Assembly: GCA_013350335.1 (NCBI GenBank)
Contig: CM023533.1
Location: 29,990,869-30,054,868, forward strand
Reading direction: 5' to 3'
DNA from: Chimonanthus salicifolius
Taxonomy: Eukaryota > Streptophyta > Magnoliopsida > Laurales > Calycanthaceae
DNA length: 64,000 nucleotides
Every line of letters starts with the position of its first letter. Within the stretch, counting starts at the first letter, position 1. Positions 22,901 to 35,395 of this stretch are shown one piece after another. The notes under the pieces were generated by a model. The model saw only the letters and a list, made by a program, of their open reading frames with translations. It searched no databases and had not been told where the DNA came from. The position numbers were made by a program, and so were the translations under genes.

Positions 22901-25400
22901 TGTTCTTGAAATTTCATAAACTGATGGGATTATCTTAGCTGTGAGTTTAAGGGCCTCCAATACAGATTATTAGATAACAAATGGGGGAACGTTGTTTAAG
23001 ATGGTTCTGGCATATGGAGAGAAAACTAGAAACAATCTAAATATGATGAATGGGATAAATGACTTTATGATGATGACAACCATATCATATAAAAGTTGGT
23101 TTAGCCATTTTATGTTAAAAACATTTGAATAAATGACAATGGTTACTAATAAGTGGGCGCCACAGCTCAGAGTGCACTACAGCATGGTGGCCATCTCTCT
23201 CTCTCTCTCTCTCTGTAGAAAGAGGCCCCTCAAACCAGTCAGTACTGAGTTTGTAGCCATTTCCTAATTAACAGGAGAAAGATAGAGTAGAACCCAGGCA
23301 GTTCTTATACTGTTTATCATTCATTGCAAACCATAACCCACAACAGGTGACGGATAAACACCAAAGAGTGCAAAGGCGTTCATAATCATTGAGATAGAAA
23401 GGATTAATGAAATACCTGTGAACAAGCGGTGGAGAACACTCGTGATGGAGATAGGATAGAGCCTCAGCTGCTCCAGTAGCTATTTTCAGTCTAGTTATCC
23501 AATCCAAAGACTGCAAACCATCTTCCTCTGAATTGCTCTTCCTATACAAGGAATCAGATAGGTTGCCATTTGGCATGTATTTGTAGACGAGGAGTTTATC
23601 ATTTTCATGTTCCAAACAGTGCCCCAAGAATGGGACCAATCTGCTATGTTTAGCTCTGCTGAATAAATCCAATTCAACCATATAAGAGTCCTTCTTGAAC
23701 TTCCTTAAATCTACCCTCTTAACAACAATAGGAGTCCCACCTTCAAGGATGCCTTGGTAGAGGTCCCCCGAATGCCCCGTTTTTAATAAGATTGCAGTCG
23801 CCAAAATCTGCAGTCGCCCGAAGCAGCTGTTCATAAGTGAATGGCTCTCCCAGGCTGGAAAAGTTGATAGTGATCCCTGTAGATGGCAGTCCCACTTCTC
23901 CAGATGCAACCTGATTCACACTGACTCTTTGATCTGCACCACGTCTTCCTTGTATGCGCAGAATCAATATCATCAAGATCACCAACAAAGCAATAAAAGT
24001 GAGGCCCCCAAACACCCCAATCAATATGAATTTCAAGTTCCTGTTTGTCCTTCGTTTAGGGCCGGGAAGCTGGGTGGGTTCTGGGGCAGGAGCTCCAAAC
24101 CCATCAAAATTCAAGCCTCTTGAAGTGTAAAATGATCTACAATCCTCCAAACTCCTCTGATTGGATGCATTTCGGAGGCAATTGAGATCGTAGGAAGCAT
24201 TTAAACTACCAACATCTAAAATTGTACCTCCTAAATAATTACCAGACAAATCGATAAAGTTGAACCTCTGAAACTGCGAAAGGCCACGATCCATAGAAGA
24301 AATTGTTTGACAGATTGAAGAAGGCAGCACTACCATTAGAAGTTGAAGAAGGGTTGGGAAGATTTCCAGTAAAGTTATTGAAGGAGATATCAAGAAACTT
24401 TAATTTGGACAGCGACCATAATCTGTTTGGCAAAATGCCGGAGAAATCGTTGTGCCCCAACACTATAAATTGAAGCTGAGTGAGACTGGAGAATAGATTG
24501 GCAGGCAAAGAACCAGAGAGCCCGTTGTTTCCAAGCATGAGCCGCTTCAAATTGCTCAATCCTCCCAAATCAGCAGGCACCGTTTCTGTCAGTGAATTGA
24601 ATCTGAGGTCAAGGTCAACAAGCAGTGACAGATTGCCAAGCTGGGCCGGAATTGAACCAATCAGACTGTTATTGGCTAGAATTAGCGTCTGGAGGCTGGC
24701 AAGCGTCCCAAGTACCTGGAGGTATCGAACCCACGAAGAAATTTGCAGAGAGATCAAGAATTGTGAGGTTTTGGAGGGTGGCGAGCGTTGGAGGAATCGA
24801 CCCATACAGGGAATTGTGAGAGAGATTCAATTCGAGCAGGTGGGAGAACTGCGCAAAACTCTCTGGAATGGCGCCAGTCAGTGCATTGCCGGAGAGATGG
24901 AGATGGGTGAGCTGGGTCAGGTTACCGAGGGACAACGGGATGGAGCCAAATACAGAGGACGAGCTGAGGTCGAGGATTTGAAGCGGGCCGAGCCGCTGCC
25001 CAAACCAATCAGGTATCGGCCCAGGCAGCGCAAACCCAGTCGAGTTGAAGTAGACAAGACGAGTCAAATTGCCAAGGCCATCGACAGCGAACCGGGGGCT
25101 GAGCCGGCCAAGTCGTGTTCGCCTCAGACCGTATAGATCGAGCCGGACGACTCGTCCGGCCACGCAACCGACCCCGTTCCAGGCCAAGCAAGGGTCAGCG
25201 TTCCTCGGCCAGTCTTTGCTCCTCACTCCCAGAGACGATCTTAACGCAAACAGAGCAGCCAAGTCAGTGGCCGAACTCAGACGCTCTGTCGGCGGAAGCT
25301 GCCCGACCTGCCCGAATGCATAATCAAGCAGGAGCAATAGTAAGAAGGAGGAAGAGAAAGGCAAGGAGAGCAAGACCTCTTTCTTGTGGAAATACACCAT
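19982..25400 (-). CDS. LRR receptor-like pseudokinase, At2g16250 type
   Basis: Four exons on the minus strand, 25400-23416, 22355-22227, 21298-21276 and 20572-19982, give ~907 residues if four surplus single bases are discounted (near 24712, 24290, 23780-23784 and 20101-20105); Arabidopsis At2g16250 is of similar length. Domains: signal peptide (1-~31), LRR N-cap with DWPRNADPCLAWNGVGC, about ten plasma-membrane LRRs (~90-400), a proline-rich stalk, a membrane segment (~457-480), then a kinase-fold domain (~530-820). The VVKR lysine (560) is kept, but the glycine loop is degenerate (KTGHSGDLYQG), the catalytic loop reads HRDVEASS (Lys and Asn replaced) and DFG is LGS (678-680). It is therefore predicted to signal as a pseudokinase, by scaffolding rather than phosphotransfer. 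The tail carries SSSHKRLSKEIFPEPP, a conserved family motif. As written the frame is broken four times; all exon phases close perfectly after discounting, so the gene may be intact. Confidence 0.88.
20620..20940 (+). mobile_element. RTE-type LINE remnant in a receptor-gene intron
   Basis: The plus strand reads LYALFVDDIILIGKNER, a reverse transcriptase active-site box with DD, then RKRGRPLKTWFEGVKKNMID, typical of the C-terminus of plant RTE-clade LINEs (RGRPxKTW). In an intact element these are far apart, so most of the coding region between them is deleted. It lies in the third intron of the receptor gene, antisense to it. Confidence 0.65.
21276..21298 (-). other. 23-nt micro-exon of the receptor pseudokinase gene
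   Basis: Flanked by CAG (acceptor) and GTAAAT (donor) on the minus strand, this exon supplies the last base of a Gln codon, the codons for TSEPGSL and the first base of a Gly codon. Without it, the preceding exon (ending with two bases of a codon) and the next one (starting with two) cannot join in frame; with it they do, giving RFPQTSEPGSLGSQSATCAY. The last third of the protein depends on it. Confidence 0.8.
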
Positions 25401-26178
25401 GGTTATGGTGTATGCACTAGCATATCATCACCACCTACCTTTGTATCTCTCTGTATCTGAAATTAGTAGACGTTAGAACATAGCAGTGAGTCTCACTCAC
25501 TTTGGGATTGGTCAGAGGGCATTGAGTCTGAGTACTGGGTACTGCTTTTCAATCCATTTAATGCAATCTACCACAAGTAGCAGTAGATGTGTGAATAGAA
25601 CATGAAAATAGGCATGCTTTAATGGATCTGAGTTTATGGAATTTAAAGCACAGGCCAAATTGCTTCTCGGGGTAGTTTTTCTATACCATTTCCTAAGCTG
25701 CTGCTATTAAACTTCTCTCTCTGTTATTGGGTATTTCACTGCAAACTCGAAAGAAAGAAGTCAAGAACTAACGATTGAAGAGACTCTTTATTGTGTTCTA
25801 CTAAGAAAGAACTAAATAAGAGGGAGAAAGAAGAGAGAGATCTTTGTGTGTATATGAATTATGAAGTTGGACTCTACTTCTCTCAATTGTCGAGGAGTGA
25901 TCTTTCCACGCAACCCATTCATGTTTCTCTCTCTCTCTCACCTGCTGTTCTGCTTCCTTTTTTGACGAAGAAAATAAATTGCTGCATCTGCGCTGAAAAT
26001 AGTATTTTCTAAACTCTTACAAATATTTATAGAAAAAGTAAAAACGTTTTAGTTCGATTTTCACTCTAAGCATAATAATAAGTGATTACATATTGAAAAT
26101 TAAATAATAAAAAAATGATTTCACAAACTTCAATTGTCACGGTTTGATAAATCTTATAATAAATTTGTCTACATAATT

Positions 26179-26220
<42 letters not shown>

Positions 26221-27656
26221 CATATATATATATTAAATATAATAATATTTCAAAATTAAAGAACATTCAAAATCAGACTCTTTACTCCAACTCATCTATT
26301 CAATCTCACCTTTCAATTTAATTCTCCTCGTACTTGAAGAGGTTGGAGTGATAGTATAAAACCCATTTAAAAAAATGAAAATACTTAGCTCGATTTCCAT
26401 TCTATTCTAAAATTTCTCTTAAGGGAACTAGCACATATTTTAAAAATTAATCAAATAATTTAGTAAAAAAATTATACATGTTTTCATTACTTTGTTGGTG
26501 TTTTGTTGACGTCATTGGAATTTGGAGACTTGGATTGTTTGGAGTAAAAAAATAGAAGATTGTCCACTCCTTTATGCTTGGCTTTTGCTGATGCTTTTTA
26601 CAGTAGGATCCGACGTGTGCTCGTGTGAGTGAATGCCACTTTTTCCTTTACTAAATGGTCTCAAAAGAGTCTCGTGGGTGTCAAACCTATTTTTAGGAAC
26701 ACTATTGGATAAAGTTTTGAGACCTTTAATAAAATAAATCATGAGTACTGTACAATATAATAACTGTTAAATTTTAATTTTAAAAATTTAAATATAAAAC
26801 TGATTTTCAAAAGTTTAAAATTAAGAGATAAGATAATTATATAAAAATAAGTTTTAAATAATTTTTACTAATATGATCTTTTTTATATCACACTCAATCA
26901 TATAACTCAGACACTTTTTTAGGACCAAGGTCTTTAGGTCACTTTGAGTATTTTATTGATCTTCAGAGCATCTGCAAGTCTCGTTATCCACACATATCGA
27001 ATAACTCTATATAGAATAGTTTTTTAAGATGTAGTGGGAATTGAATTCAAAACACCCCTACTTCTTTTGATAGACTTACCATCATTCCAATCTGTTTAAA
27101 TTATTCAAACGACAAATGGAAAACAAGAATATAATCATTTATTTATAAAGAAAAAAGATCGAAGTTAACATTTCAAAATTCATCTATCTCAATATACTAT
27201 TCAATAGCAAATCTGTATATTTTTTTTATTTAGTACAAGCAAATAAAATAAGCTAGGTTTCTATTTCACTTATTTGGAGTATTTCTTATTTTTGATAGAC
27301 TTATATATAGTGATGTTCAAAATCATGATCTACATAATTCAATTTTTATGATGCTTGGATTATCGTTTAGAGGCATTTTTAAAATGCCAAAATACAATTC
27401 CAATAATAAAAATCAAAAGTTTACAAGCGATAGTAAAATGAGAAGGTTTTAAAGAGTCGAGTTGATTGGGTAAAGATCATTATGAACATGATCGATTTGA
27501 GTGTGTAAATTTTTTATAGAATTTGATTATAATTATAAAAATTCAAGAAGGAAGTAATTTTAAATAAATAAAAATGGTTATTAATGATAATAACCTACTG
27601 ATGGAGGTGAAAATAGGAAGAGGTCTGTAAAAATTTAAAAGATTTTATAATGGCTG
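25401..27656. other. Receptor-gene upstream region and AT-rich intergenic DNA
   Basis: Upstream side of the minus-strand receptor gene (about 25401-26000), then AT-rich DNA with no convincing gene. A long imperfect (TA)n lies at 26183-26234. A degenerate copy of a dispersed repeat that recurs at 35396 and 43047 lies at about 26915-27080 (core GAGCATCTGCAAGTC). Confidence 0.5.
26183..26234. repeat. (TA)n microsatellite
   Basis: Imperfect TA dinucleotide run of about 50 bp. Confidence 0.9.
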
Positions 27657-28469
27657 TGTAATACTCTGCCCCAGATTAGGCGTGTTTTACCTCGTTAATC
27701 GCGTTTAACCTGTTGATCTCAAGGTTTTCAGTCAGGGCTTTTAGGAAAGCCCAAGCGAGACCCAATCCGAGCTCGTGAGCTCAGTGATTCAGCTCGTCGA
27801 GCTGGAGGGGCATTTTGGTAATTTGCCGCTTGTTGTGTATATTTTTAAATATTGTGTAATTTGGTGTATATTATTGGTGGACTAATGTTATCCTTAATGA
27901 AGGATTTGCATTTATTATTTCAAAATGATTTAGTTTTCAGAAAATAATATTTAAATATCGCCCGTCAGAACTCCGAAAGAGAGTTTTAATTATGTTAAAT
28001 AATTTCGGGAAAGAGATAAATTTTGAAAATGGTATGTGATGATAGACCATTTTAAGAATGATCTAGATATTTCATTTCACTGGAAAACAAGATTTACAAA
28101 TTTGTTATTTTTACATTTGTTTAATTAAGTAATTTTGGGAAAATTATGATTTTTGTTTAAATCAAGGGTTTTTAGTGAGAGAAAATTTCTGAAATTTTTG
28201 TAGTGACCTAGGTTTTCAAAACCCAACCCATCTGTAAAGTTGGATCAAGTTTTTAAGTTTTTAATTTATCCCTTTTAGTTTAAAAATCAGTTTTTATGAA
28301 AACCAGGACCTTTCTGCAATTTGAAAATACCTGAGGGACTGATCTGCAAAGGCAGAGCAGCCTGCACACGCCACGCAGCGTGCACTGGCCGCTCGGCCCT
28401 TTTTCCGGCGGTGATGATCACCTTCCGCTGTCCCGTCCCATCGGATTCAGCCAATTTTCCGGCCAGAAA

Positions 28470-28478
28470 ACCTATAAA
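28470..28478 (+). promoter_or_regulatory. Likely LTR TATA box
   Basis: CCTATAAAT followed by a C/T-rich, start-site-like stretch about 30-90 bp downstream, at the place expected for the U3/R border of this LTR. Confidence 0.5.
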
Positions 28479-28949
28479 TTCAGCCTCTTTCAGTCGGTTT
28501 CAACTCCCAGCAATTCTTCTCTTCTCTGCTCTCTGTAATCTCATTTCAAGCCGAGCCCCTCCCTTCTCTGTTTAAACTGCTGTTTTTAAGTAACAGTGAG
28601 CTTAGAGGAAGAATTTCAAAAATCCGAATTTCAAACCAGGAACCAAAACCAAGGTATCCATTACATTCCTCTCTCAGTTCTAACCGATTTAGAATCAAAC
28701 AAAACCGATTTTGACCCTGTTTTGATTGAGAAAAATAAGTTTTAAGAAAAACCATGGGTTTCATGTACCCGGGAGGAATTTACCTTAAAATCAAATGACC
28801 CTTTGAGCTTTTGAGCTCCAAACCTCTCCCTATGGAAAGAGGACTCCCAGAGGAGTCCATCAGACCAGACGGATGTGAAAACCGAATCCGGGAAACCCTC
28901 CCTTTCTGGAATCGCATTTCAGTGTATTTCCGCCGGGACTGTCTGCTGT

Positions 28950-29330
28950 TGCAGACAGTCGGAGAAGACGACTCTCGGAAGGTCCGAGAGCAGATCTTCG
29001 GACTGTCCGAGCAGTGACCCTCGGACGTTCTGAGCTTCAACCCGAAGCCCAGTCCGCCCGAGGCGAGCCAGACCCCTTTCGGAAGGACCAAGCCAGCTTG
29101 AAAGGTCCGAACCTCTTCGGAAGGTCCGAACCCAGTATTCGGACGTTTCGACCCTTGCAGACTCACCGAGACTTCTGTTTTCAGTTTTTCCTGTTCGGAT
29201 GGACTTCGGACGGTCTGAGACCCAGTCTTCGGACGGTCCGAAGTCAGGCTCCAAGTTCCGAGGCCAGTAACTTAATCTAGTGTGGTTCGGATGATCCGAA
29301 GCCACTGCACCCTGTTCCGAGGTGATGTTC
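28950..29330. repeat. Cluster of TTCGGACGGTCCGAA-type palindromes in the LTR
   Basis: At least eight variants of the CGGA-n-GGTCCGA dyad occur here, including one perfect TTCGGACGGTCCGAA near 29230 and others such as TTCGGAAGGTCCGAA. CG content is far above the flank. The cluster lies about 500 bp downstream of the TATA box, in the transcribed part of the LTR. Confidence 0.8.
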
Positions 29331-30920
29331 CGAGGGACCCGTTTTGAAAATGATAAAATATTGTTGGAATATTGTTTTTGTCTAACATTGATGATTATTT
29401 ATTGTATTTGATTATTTTGTTATGATTTATACCCCCCTGTTAATTAAAATTGTACTAACCCATTTTCCTCTTATTATTTATAGTGTAAATACTATTGTAT
29501 ACGCTTTCAGTCCGACACTAGTCGGGAACTGAGTGATTCACTTTCAGGACGACACTATAGTCGGGCACTGAGTGACCTCGAGGCCTACTCAAAATGTCAG
29601 CTCTGGTCCTATCCAGAAGACAACCGAGAAGTGACCCGAGGATCTAGACCTTACTCAATAAGTCAATTTGGTCAATGCCCAGAAGACAATATGAGTTTGG
29701 ACTGAGCCCCTTATGTTTATTATATTATTATCTTGTGGATGAATTAAAAAGGGATAGAAACCAAGTAGGAGACTCATTTCCATTAAACCCGGATATTTTG
29801 TGGGAAAATATATGATTTCCAAATTCTACGTATATGTACGTATTTGCTATGTATATTGATTGAGCACTTGTATGTGTTTGAACAGAGACCGTGAAACCAC
29901 ACGATCACGGTGAGGGAACTTAACTCTGCAGATTTTGTAAACAGGTGTTATATTGAGCAATGAGTGGTTTCGGTTTTGATGAACCCACTCATGTGTTTAT
30001 ACCTGATGCACTATGGTAAGAGTGCTGTGATGATTATGGTATTAAGATGTTGATCGTATGTGTATGTAAGACTGCTTCCACGTACCTGGGCTATTGAACC
30101 AATATCGGCCATATGAGAGATGGTTTATGTCTACTGGACCATGGGCGGACCATGCTGTCGTCAGTTGCTGACTTGAGGGTGTCAGTATCGGCTACGTTTA
30201 AGAGCCGGAGATGTACTTGTAAGGATGTATTTTGACCGTGTCGGGACTTAATACTGGTCTCAGTGTAGTCGGCAGGCGTTACAATGGATAATGGCAGTGA
30301 TTGATAGTTTGATGATGTTATTATCTTATTTGAGATTATGCTTACTGTTATCAAGCATGTGATATTGAACTGTTGCTAACCTGTTTTACTATTTACTTAA
30401 TGTGCATTGTTAATTATCCTTCACTGGGCTAATTAGCTCACACCACTCACCTTTCAGGCGATGAACCAGAGGAGGAGGACCCTCTCTTTCAGGCTTAGGG
30501 CGTTTGAGCTAAAGCAATGTTTTGGGATTCCCCCGGAGAGGAATGCCCTGATCTTTTCTGTTGGTTCTTGGAACTGTTGTCCTTTAATTAAGTACCGGAT
30601 GTGGTACTTAATTTATGTTTAAATGTTGTAATAGGCTATGTCGCCTTATGAGACAATGTTATGAATGATTAATCAATGTTGGTATCTGTTTGATCATTTT
30701 TATGAGTGGATGTTATTGTTATGTTGTTATATATTGCTTTTTGTGGGGCAAGCATATGGTACATGTTTGAGTCCACTTAACGGGCTGATGTGTAACCGCT
30801 GGGCCTAACTGTTGATCCGGCCCAGTAAAAATGCTTGTGGTTTAGTTTACTTATCTTTCAAAAAAAAAAAAAATCAGTCGCGTTCCGGGCCCACCGGTCT
30901 GGTCGGGGCGTGACAGGCCG

Positions 30921-33900
30921 ACCATGATGTCCCATCCTTAACCAAAATGTTACATGGTCAGGACATGAAATATTAATGCTGAGTGTAGACATTTGATAGT
31001 GATGATAAGGTGGGACTCACTCAACATAGAATGTATGTTGAGCAGAAAAATGGTCTCAAGTAGCCTAACCATTTTAGTATATATTATAAATTATACTAAT
31101 TTAAAATAGTTAATAAGCTCATGCAAGATACTTTATTAGTTTAATTATACATAGCTGAAATAAATAATTTTATTAATAATAATAATAATAATAAACTATT
31201 TATATTTAATCATTTTTTATTGATAGACTCATAGGACTTATTCTTTTTATTTACATCTGTCTCCTGGTAATAACAGTCAGCTAATAGATAACAACTTAAT
31301 CTTTCACTCTTTTTAAATATTTATATTTTTCGTGATATTTTTTCATTAATTTTCTTATAAAAATCTAAGAATTTGAAAAATTCTTATATTATCAGTAGCC
31401 GTTAATATCCTTAGAACGATATTTATGACAATACTCATCTCAATTACGTGCATCATCCTTGAGAAAGCTCTTTTATGAATACATAGGGAGAGACACATCA
31501 AAGCTTTTGGCATACCTAGTATATTTCTTTTAGCCTTTTTTATCTTTCTACATAGAATTTTCATTCTGCCTATTTTGATACAAAAGCAAGACAACATCTT
31601 ATATATTTATGTTATAATGAATTAGTAAATTAATTCTAATTGATAAGAGTTTTAAATGATTGTATTAAGTACAGTTTAAAAATAATCTTAATAGATGACA
31701 AATTAAGAAAAACTTATTTGAAGTGGTTTGATTATGAAAATAAAAGACCTAACAAAACTCCAATGCGTAGAATTGAAAGGTTACAAATCATAAGAATAAA
31801 AAATGATATCATAAATAGTAAAGTGCCTAAATGTATGATTTATGATAAGATTAAATGGAAAAATAAAATTTAAAAAGTCGATTCCGCGTAGACAAGATTC
31901 TAACACTTTATAGTGATAAGTGGCCTAAGGCCCAAGGGTCTAAAGCAACCTCTTTGGAAATGATTATCATTGTCAGGGAAATTAGGGGACTAGCATTTAG
32001 GTTTGGATGTTTCCTTTGTTCAAGTTGGTGGCACAGCTAATAGCATGACGGATTTTTGGGATCAACAACTCAACATCGGAGATGTTCTACTTTTGACGTA
32101 GGGAAACTATGAAAATCTTTGGTGTTTGATTTTTTCTTTTTTATGGAGTGCAGCATTGTACAACTTGTTTTTCTTTTCTTTTCAGTCTAATTCTATTAGA
32201 CCGCTTCTTTTGTTGTTTTATTTTTTTCACTTCTTTTAATAATTTTTTAATGTTATTTCTTAAAAAAAACAATTAATAATAATAATGATGGAAAAATAAT
32301 ATTCCTTCATAGGACAAAAAGTGCCTTTAGGAGCATCAAGTGTTAACAACCACCAATCTAAGCATTGCCAATCAGTCTTCTCTTTGAGATTGTCTTCTTC
32401 CCTGAATTCAGTTGTCCAACTCAAGCCTCTCTTAACCATTCTTGACAGAGCTCTTCCCGAACTCCAGGGGAAGAAGTGCATCAACAATAAATTTTACCAT
32501 AATATTTATTACTTGCTTTATTTGTGATGAGCATAAATAGGACGCTCATATATACATTAAAGTTACACATTGGCAATGGTAGACAGGAAAATTTGGTGGT
32601 TGAGGATGACTGATACTCTGAGACATTGACTGGTGGTTGAGGAACCAAACATGAGTAACAAGACTCAAATACAGTGGTTCACAGGTGTACCTTCATTGAC
32701 TGAAAAGTTATCGAAACATCACTTCCATATCCAGTTAAATTAGAAGATTTTATGAATAGAGGTTTTGAGTTCAATTTATATTTAAATTTCTTTGAATCAT
32801 TTTTTATGGAGTTATTATTCATTTATTTACCACTGTGTGTAGATTGAGAGATTTATATATGTTCGTGTGATTAATTTCACCTCTAATATGATATTGAAAA
32901 ACCCATATTATAAAATAAATAAAAAATAGATATCAAGTTTGTTCTTCATTATCTGCATGATTGAAAAGATACACAAGTATCCTTTGATACTAAAAAAACA
33001 CTGATATACAACATCTCGATGTAATTAAGAAGTGATGCAGAATGAAACACAAGTGCACATATTTGGACTCTCCAACTGGTGAGACCCTTGGAGAATGATG
33101 AGGTTTACTTAAAAAGTAACGCTAATATTTTCATTTTGTTCTACAAAATTAGGTGGAATATCCATTTTGCTCAAATTTTCTTCAACCTTGCCTTTACTTT
33201 TGTTTCCACTTAATTTGATCAAAATATGTATTTCACTTAATTTTAGTACACTTAGGATAAAGGTTGATGATGCAAAGGTCACTTCTCGAATAAATGAATC
33301 CATTTGATTCACTGTAGGCCTCAAAATCTAAAGTTTGCACTAAACTTGATGAAAACTCATTTGCAAATGATTCTTATTATATAACAATTATATCTCAATT
33401 GTTTTGTGAAAATATCACGAGAACTTTATTTCATTGAGTTCAAACTAGACCGAATGAATTCAACTTTCCTCAGCCCTCACCAACTCTCCATGAATCACCC
33501 ATATCCAATTTGACTTTTAAAATCAATGGATCAAACTTGATTAATTTTCACTATTAAATAAATATAAAAACTTAACTGCTTTAAAAAAAATATATGATTT
33601 CTCTTATCCAATCAAGATAAAATTTTATACGTATTGTATATCTATATACAAATCTAAGGCCTTTTAAATAATCACTCAATTTGAGACTAATTGACACCTT
33701 TTGGTCATTCTCACTTAAATATGAAGAGAATTAATTATATATATTATTAGATGGTTCAGATATACGTTACAATATCTAAATATGGTCAAAATATTGTATG
33801 TAATATCTTAGATTGAATAAAAATTCCCTTAAAAAAAAGATTGAATAAAAATTAAGTTCAACACCCGACACGGAACTTCATGTATTCATCCGGTGCCCTC

Positions 33901-34148
33901 CGGTCGAACGTCAAAGCTACTTCAACTGAAAAGGTCGATAATATAATATTGGATTAATAATAAAAGTTGATAATGAAAGCTTATGTAAAAATCATCAATA
34001 ATGCTCCACTTTTCAATTATTGCATGCCTCAGTCACCCAAAATGACACCTATCAAATCAGTACCCACTTTTGACTAAAATTTCATCTAAAACATTTAATT
34101 ATGGATCATAAAATTAAGAATTAAGAGTTTTAGGCTTTTACTTGCAAT
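30921..34148. other. AT-rich intergenic DNA with a LINE relic
   Basis: Apart from the RTE-like relic at 31640-31873 and a (TAA)n at 31177-31193, I see no coding potential and no structured RNA. Confidence 0.5.
31640..31873 (+). mobile_element. RTE-type LINE C-terminal remnant
   Basis: The 77-residue frame contains DDKLRKTYLKWFDYENKRP followed by a PMRRIERL segment, resembling the conserved C-terminal signature of plant RTE LINEs (xDKMRExRLRWFGHVxRRP...VRR). Isolated, with no other element parts nearby. Confidence 0.55.
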
Positions 34149-34312
34149 TTTTTTTAATTAACTTGTAGAAAATTGTGAAAAACCTAGTTTAAAACTCCCA
34201 TGGATGATAGTCACTATTTTTATGGTACACCAACTTAGATCATTAGAGTTCAAACCTGATACCTCTCACTTTTTAAAACAGGATGTTAACCCGTTGAGCT
34301 ACACTAATATGA
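34149..34312 (-). mobile_element. tRNA-derived SINE, copy 2
   Basis: The minus strand carries GTAGCTCAACGGGTTAAC (A-box-like) and GGTATCAGGTTTGAACTC (B-box-like), then a body that ends in an A run (T run on plus at 34149). Best preserved of the minus-oriented copies. Confidence 0.65.
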
Positions 34313-34585
34313 GCCATCCTAGTTACACTTTCACTCACAGTTTAACACCATGAAAAAATATCTTATAAAGAGAGTAAACTAATTTAATAAATGAGATATA
34401 TTGATTATGAATTAATTAGTTTAAACACCAAATAATTGATTTGTTAATGATAGTTAGACTAACAAATAGACAATAAAGATATAAATCGGATAAATTCATT
34501 TAATACATGTGTTGCCAAATCAACTCAATTGATATTCTTAGACTTTGGGTATGGGTTAAGCTGGCACTAAAATTATGAAAAATTA

Positions 34586-34930
34586 CTTTAAAGTAGGGCT
34601 ACAACTTGGTTTGGGTTTTGACACGACCCACATGATTCGACCTGAGAAATCATGCAGGTCGAGTCGAGAATTTTAGGTCAGCGATTGAGTCAGGTTGAGA
34701 AGATAAAAACCCGCATGAAATTTAAGTAGGTCGAATTGAGGATTTTACAAGTTAACCCAACCCGGCTAAAATGGATTCAGAATGCTGGTCGGGTCAGAAT
34801 TCGGGTTGGGTTGGGTTGAGAATTTGGGTCGTGTTGGGTCAGGGATATATATATATATATATATCAACTCGGGTCGAATTGGTTTTTAAAGAATCCGACC
34901 CCCGACCTAAGTTGCAGCCCTACTTTAAAG
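34586..34930. mobile_element. hAT-type MITE with 8-bp target-site duplication
   Basis: The element (34594-34922, 329 bp) has inverted ends TAGGGCTACAACTTGG and CCTAAGTTGCAGCCCTA and is flanked on both sides by CTTTAAAG, a perfect 8-bp duplication. The interior is built of GGGTCGGGTT-like low-complexity text and a short (TA)n. Known: hAT elements make 8-bp duplications, and TAGGGCTGCAA-type ends are common in plant hAT MITEs. No transposase is encoded. Confidence 0.9.
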
Positions 34931-35395
34931 TTTAATAAGTCAAGAAGTATATCTTTTGGACTGCTTATTTCAAATTGTAGATATGTGTTGAACCATTTAA
35001 ATATACTCTAATTCAACTCGGGTATATTATTAAGTATTTTATAACTTATTAGGATTTAGGAGTATAATTTTGTATTTTCCTTCTTTACCGTAAGTCTTTT
35101 TATATATTTAAATTTTATATACATTTTATTTATTGAATAGTATATCTAATAAAGATGTCAATTTTAAATAGAGGAGATAAATGACTTATTAAAATGAAGA
35201 TAAAAATATTTATTTATTTATAGATTGTTTATAAATAAAAATAAAAAAAATTGAAAAAAAAATCTTACTTTCTATTTCTTCGAATCGAAGTAAATCTAAA
35301 ATGTCTTCAATTGTAACACGAAATTTCAACATTATTGAAATTTGATGGTCTTCCAAACACAAATATAACTAATACTGTGAGTTTTTAAAATTGTT

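Larger units (their letters stand above)
27657..30915 (+). mobile_element. Ty3-type solo LTR, 3.26 kb
   Basis: Begins TGTAATACTCTGCCCC and ends GGTCGGGGCGTGACA, complementary-type termini of Del/Tekay-like plant Ty3 LTRs. It is flanked by GGCTG (27652-27656) and GGCCG (30916-30920), a 5-bp target-site duplication with one C/T difference. Inside are a TATA box (28472), CG-rich palindromic repeats (28950-29330), an imperfect GACACTA-TCGGG repeat (29508-29575) and an A run 45 bp before the end. There is no primer-binding site followed by gag/pol, so unequal recombination between two LTRs is the likely origin. The single TSD difference suggests moderate age. Confidence 0.75.

Noticed and set aside
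24480..25420. Long plus-strand frames opposite the LRR exon
   Set aside because: Shadows of the LRR coding strand; arginine- and proline-rich composition is typical of antisense reading.
28780..29305. Overlapping 128-residue minus-strand frames in the Ty3 LTR
   Set aside because: They follow the CG-rich palindromic repeats; no gag or other domain features.
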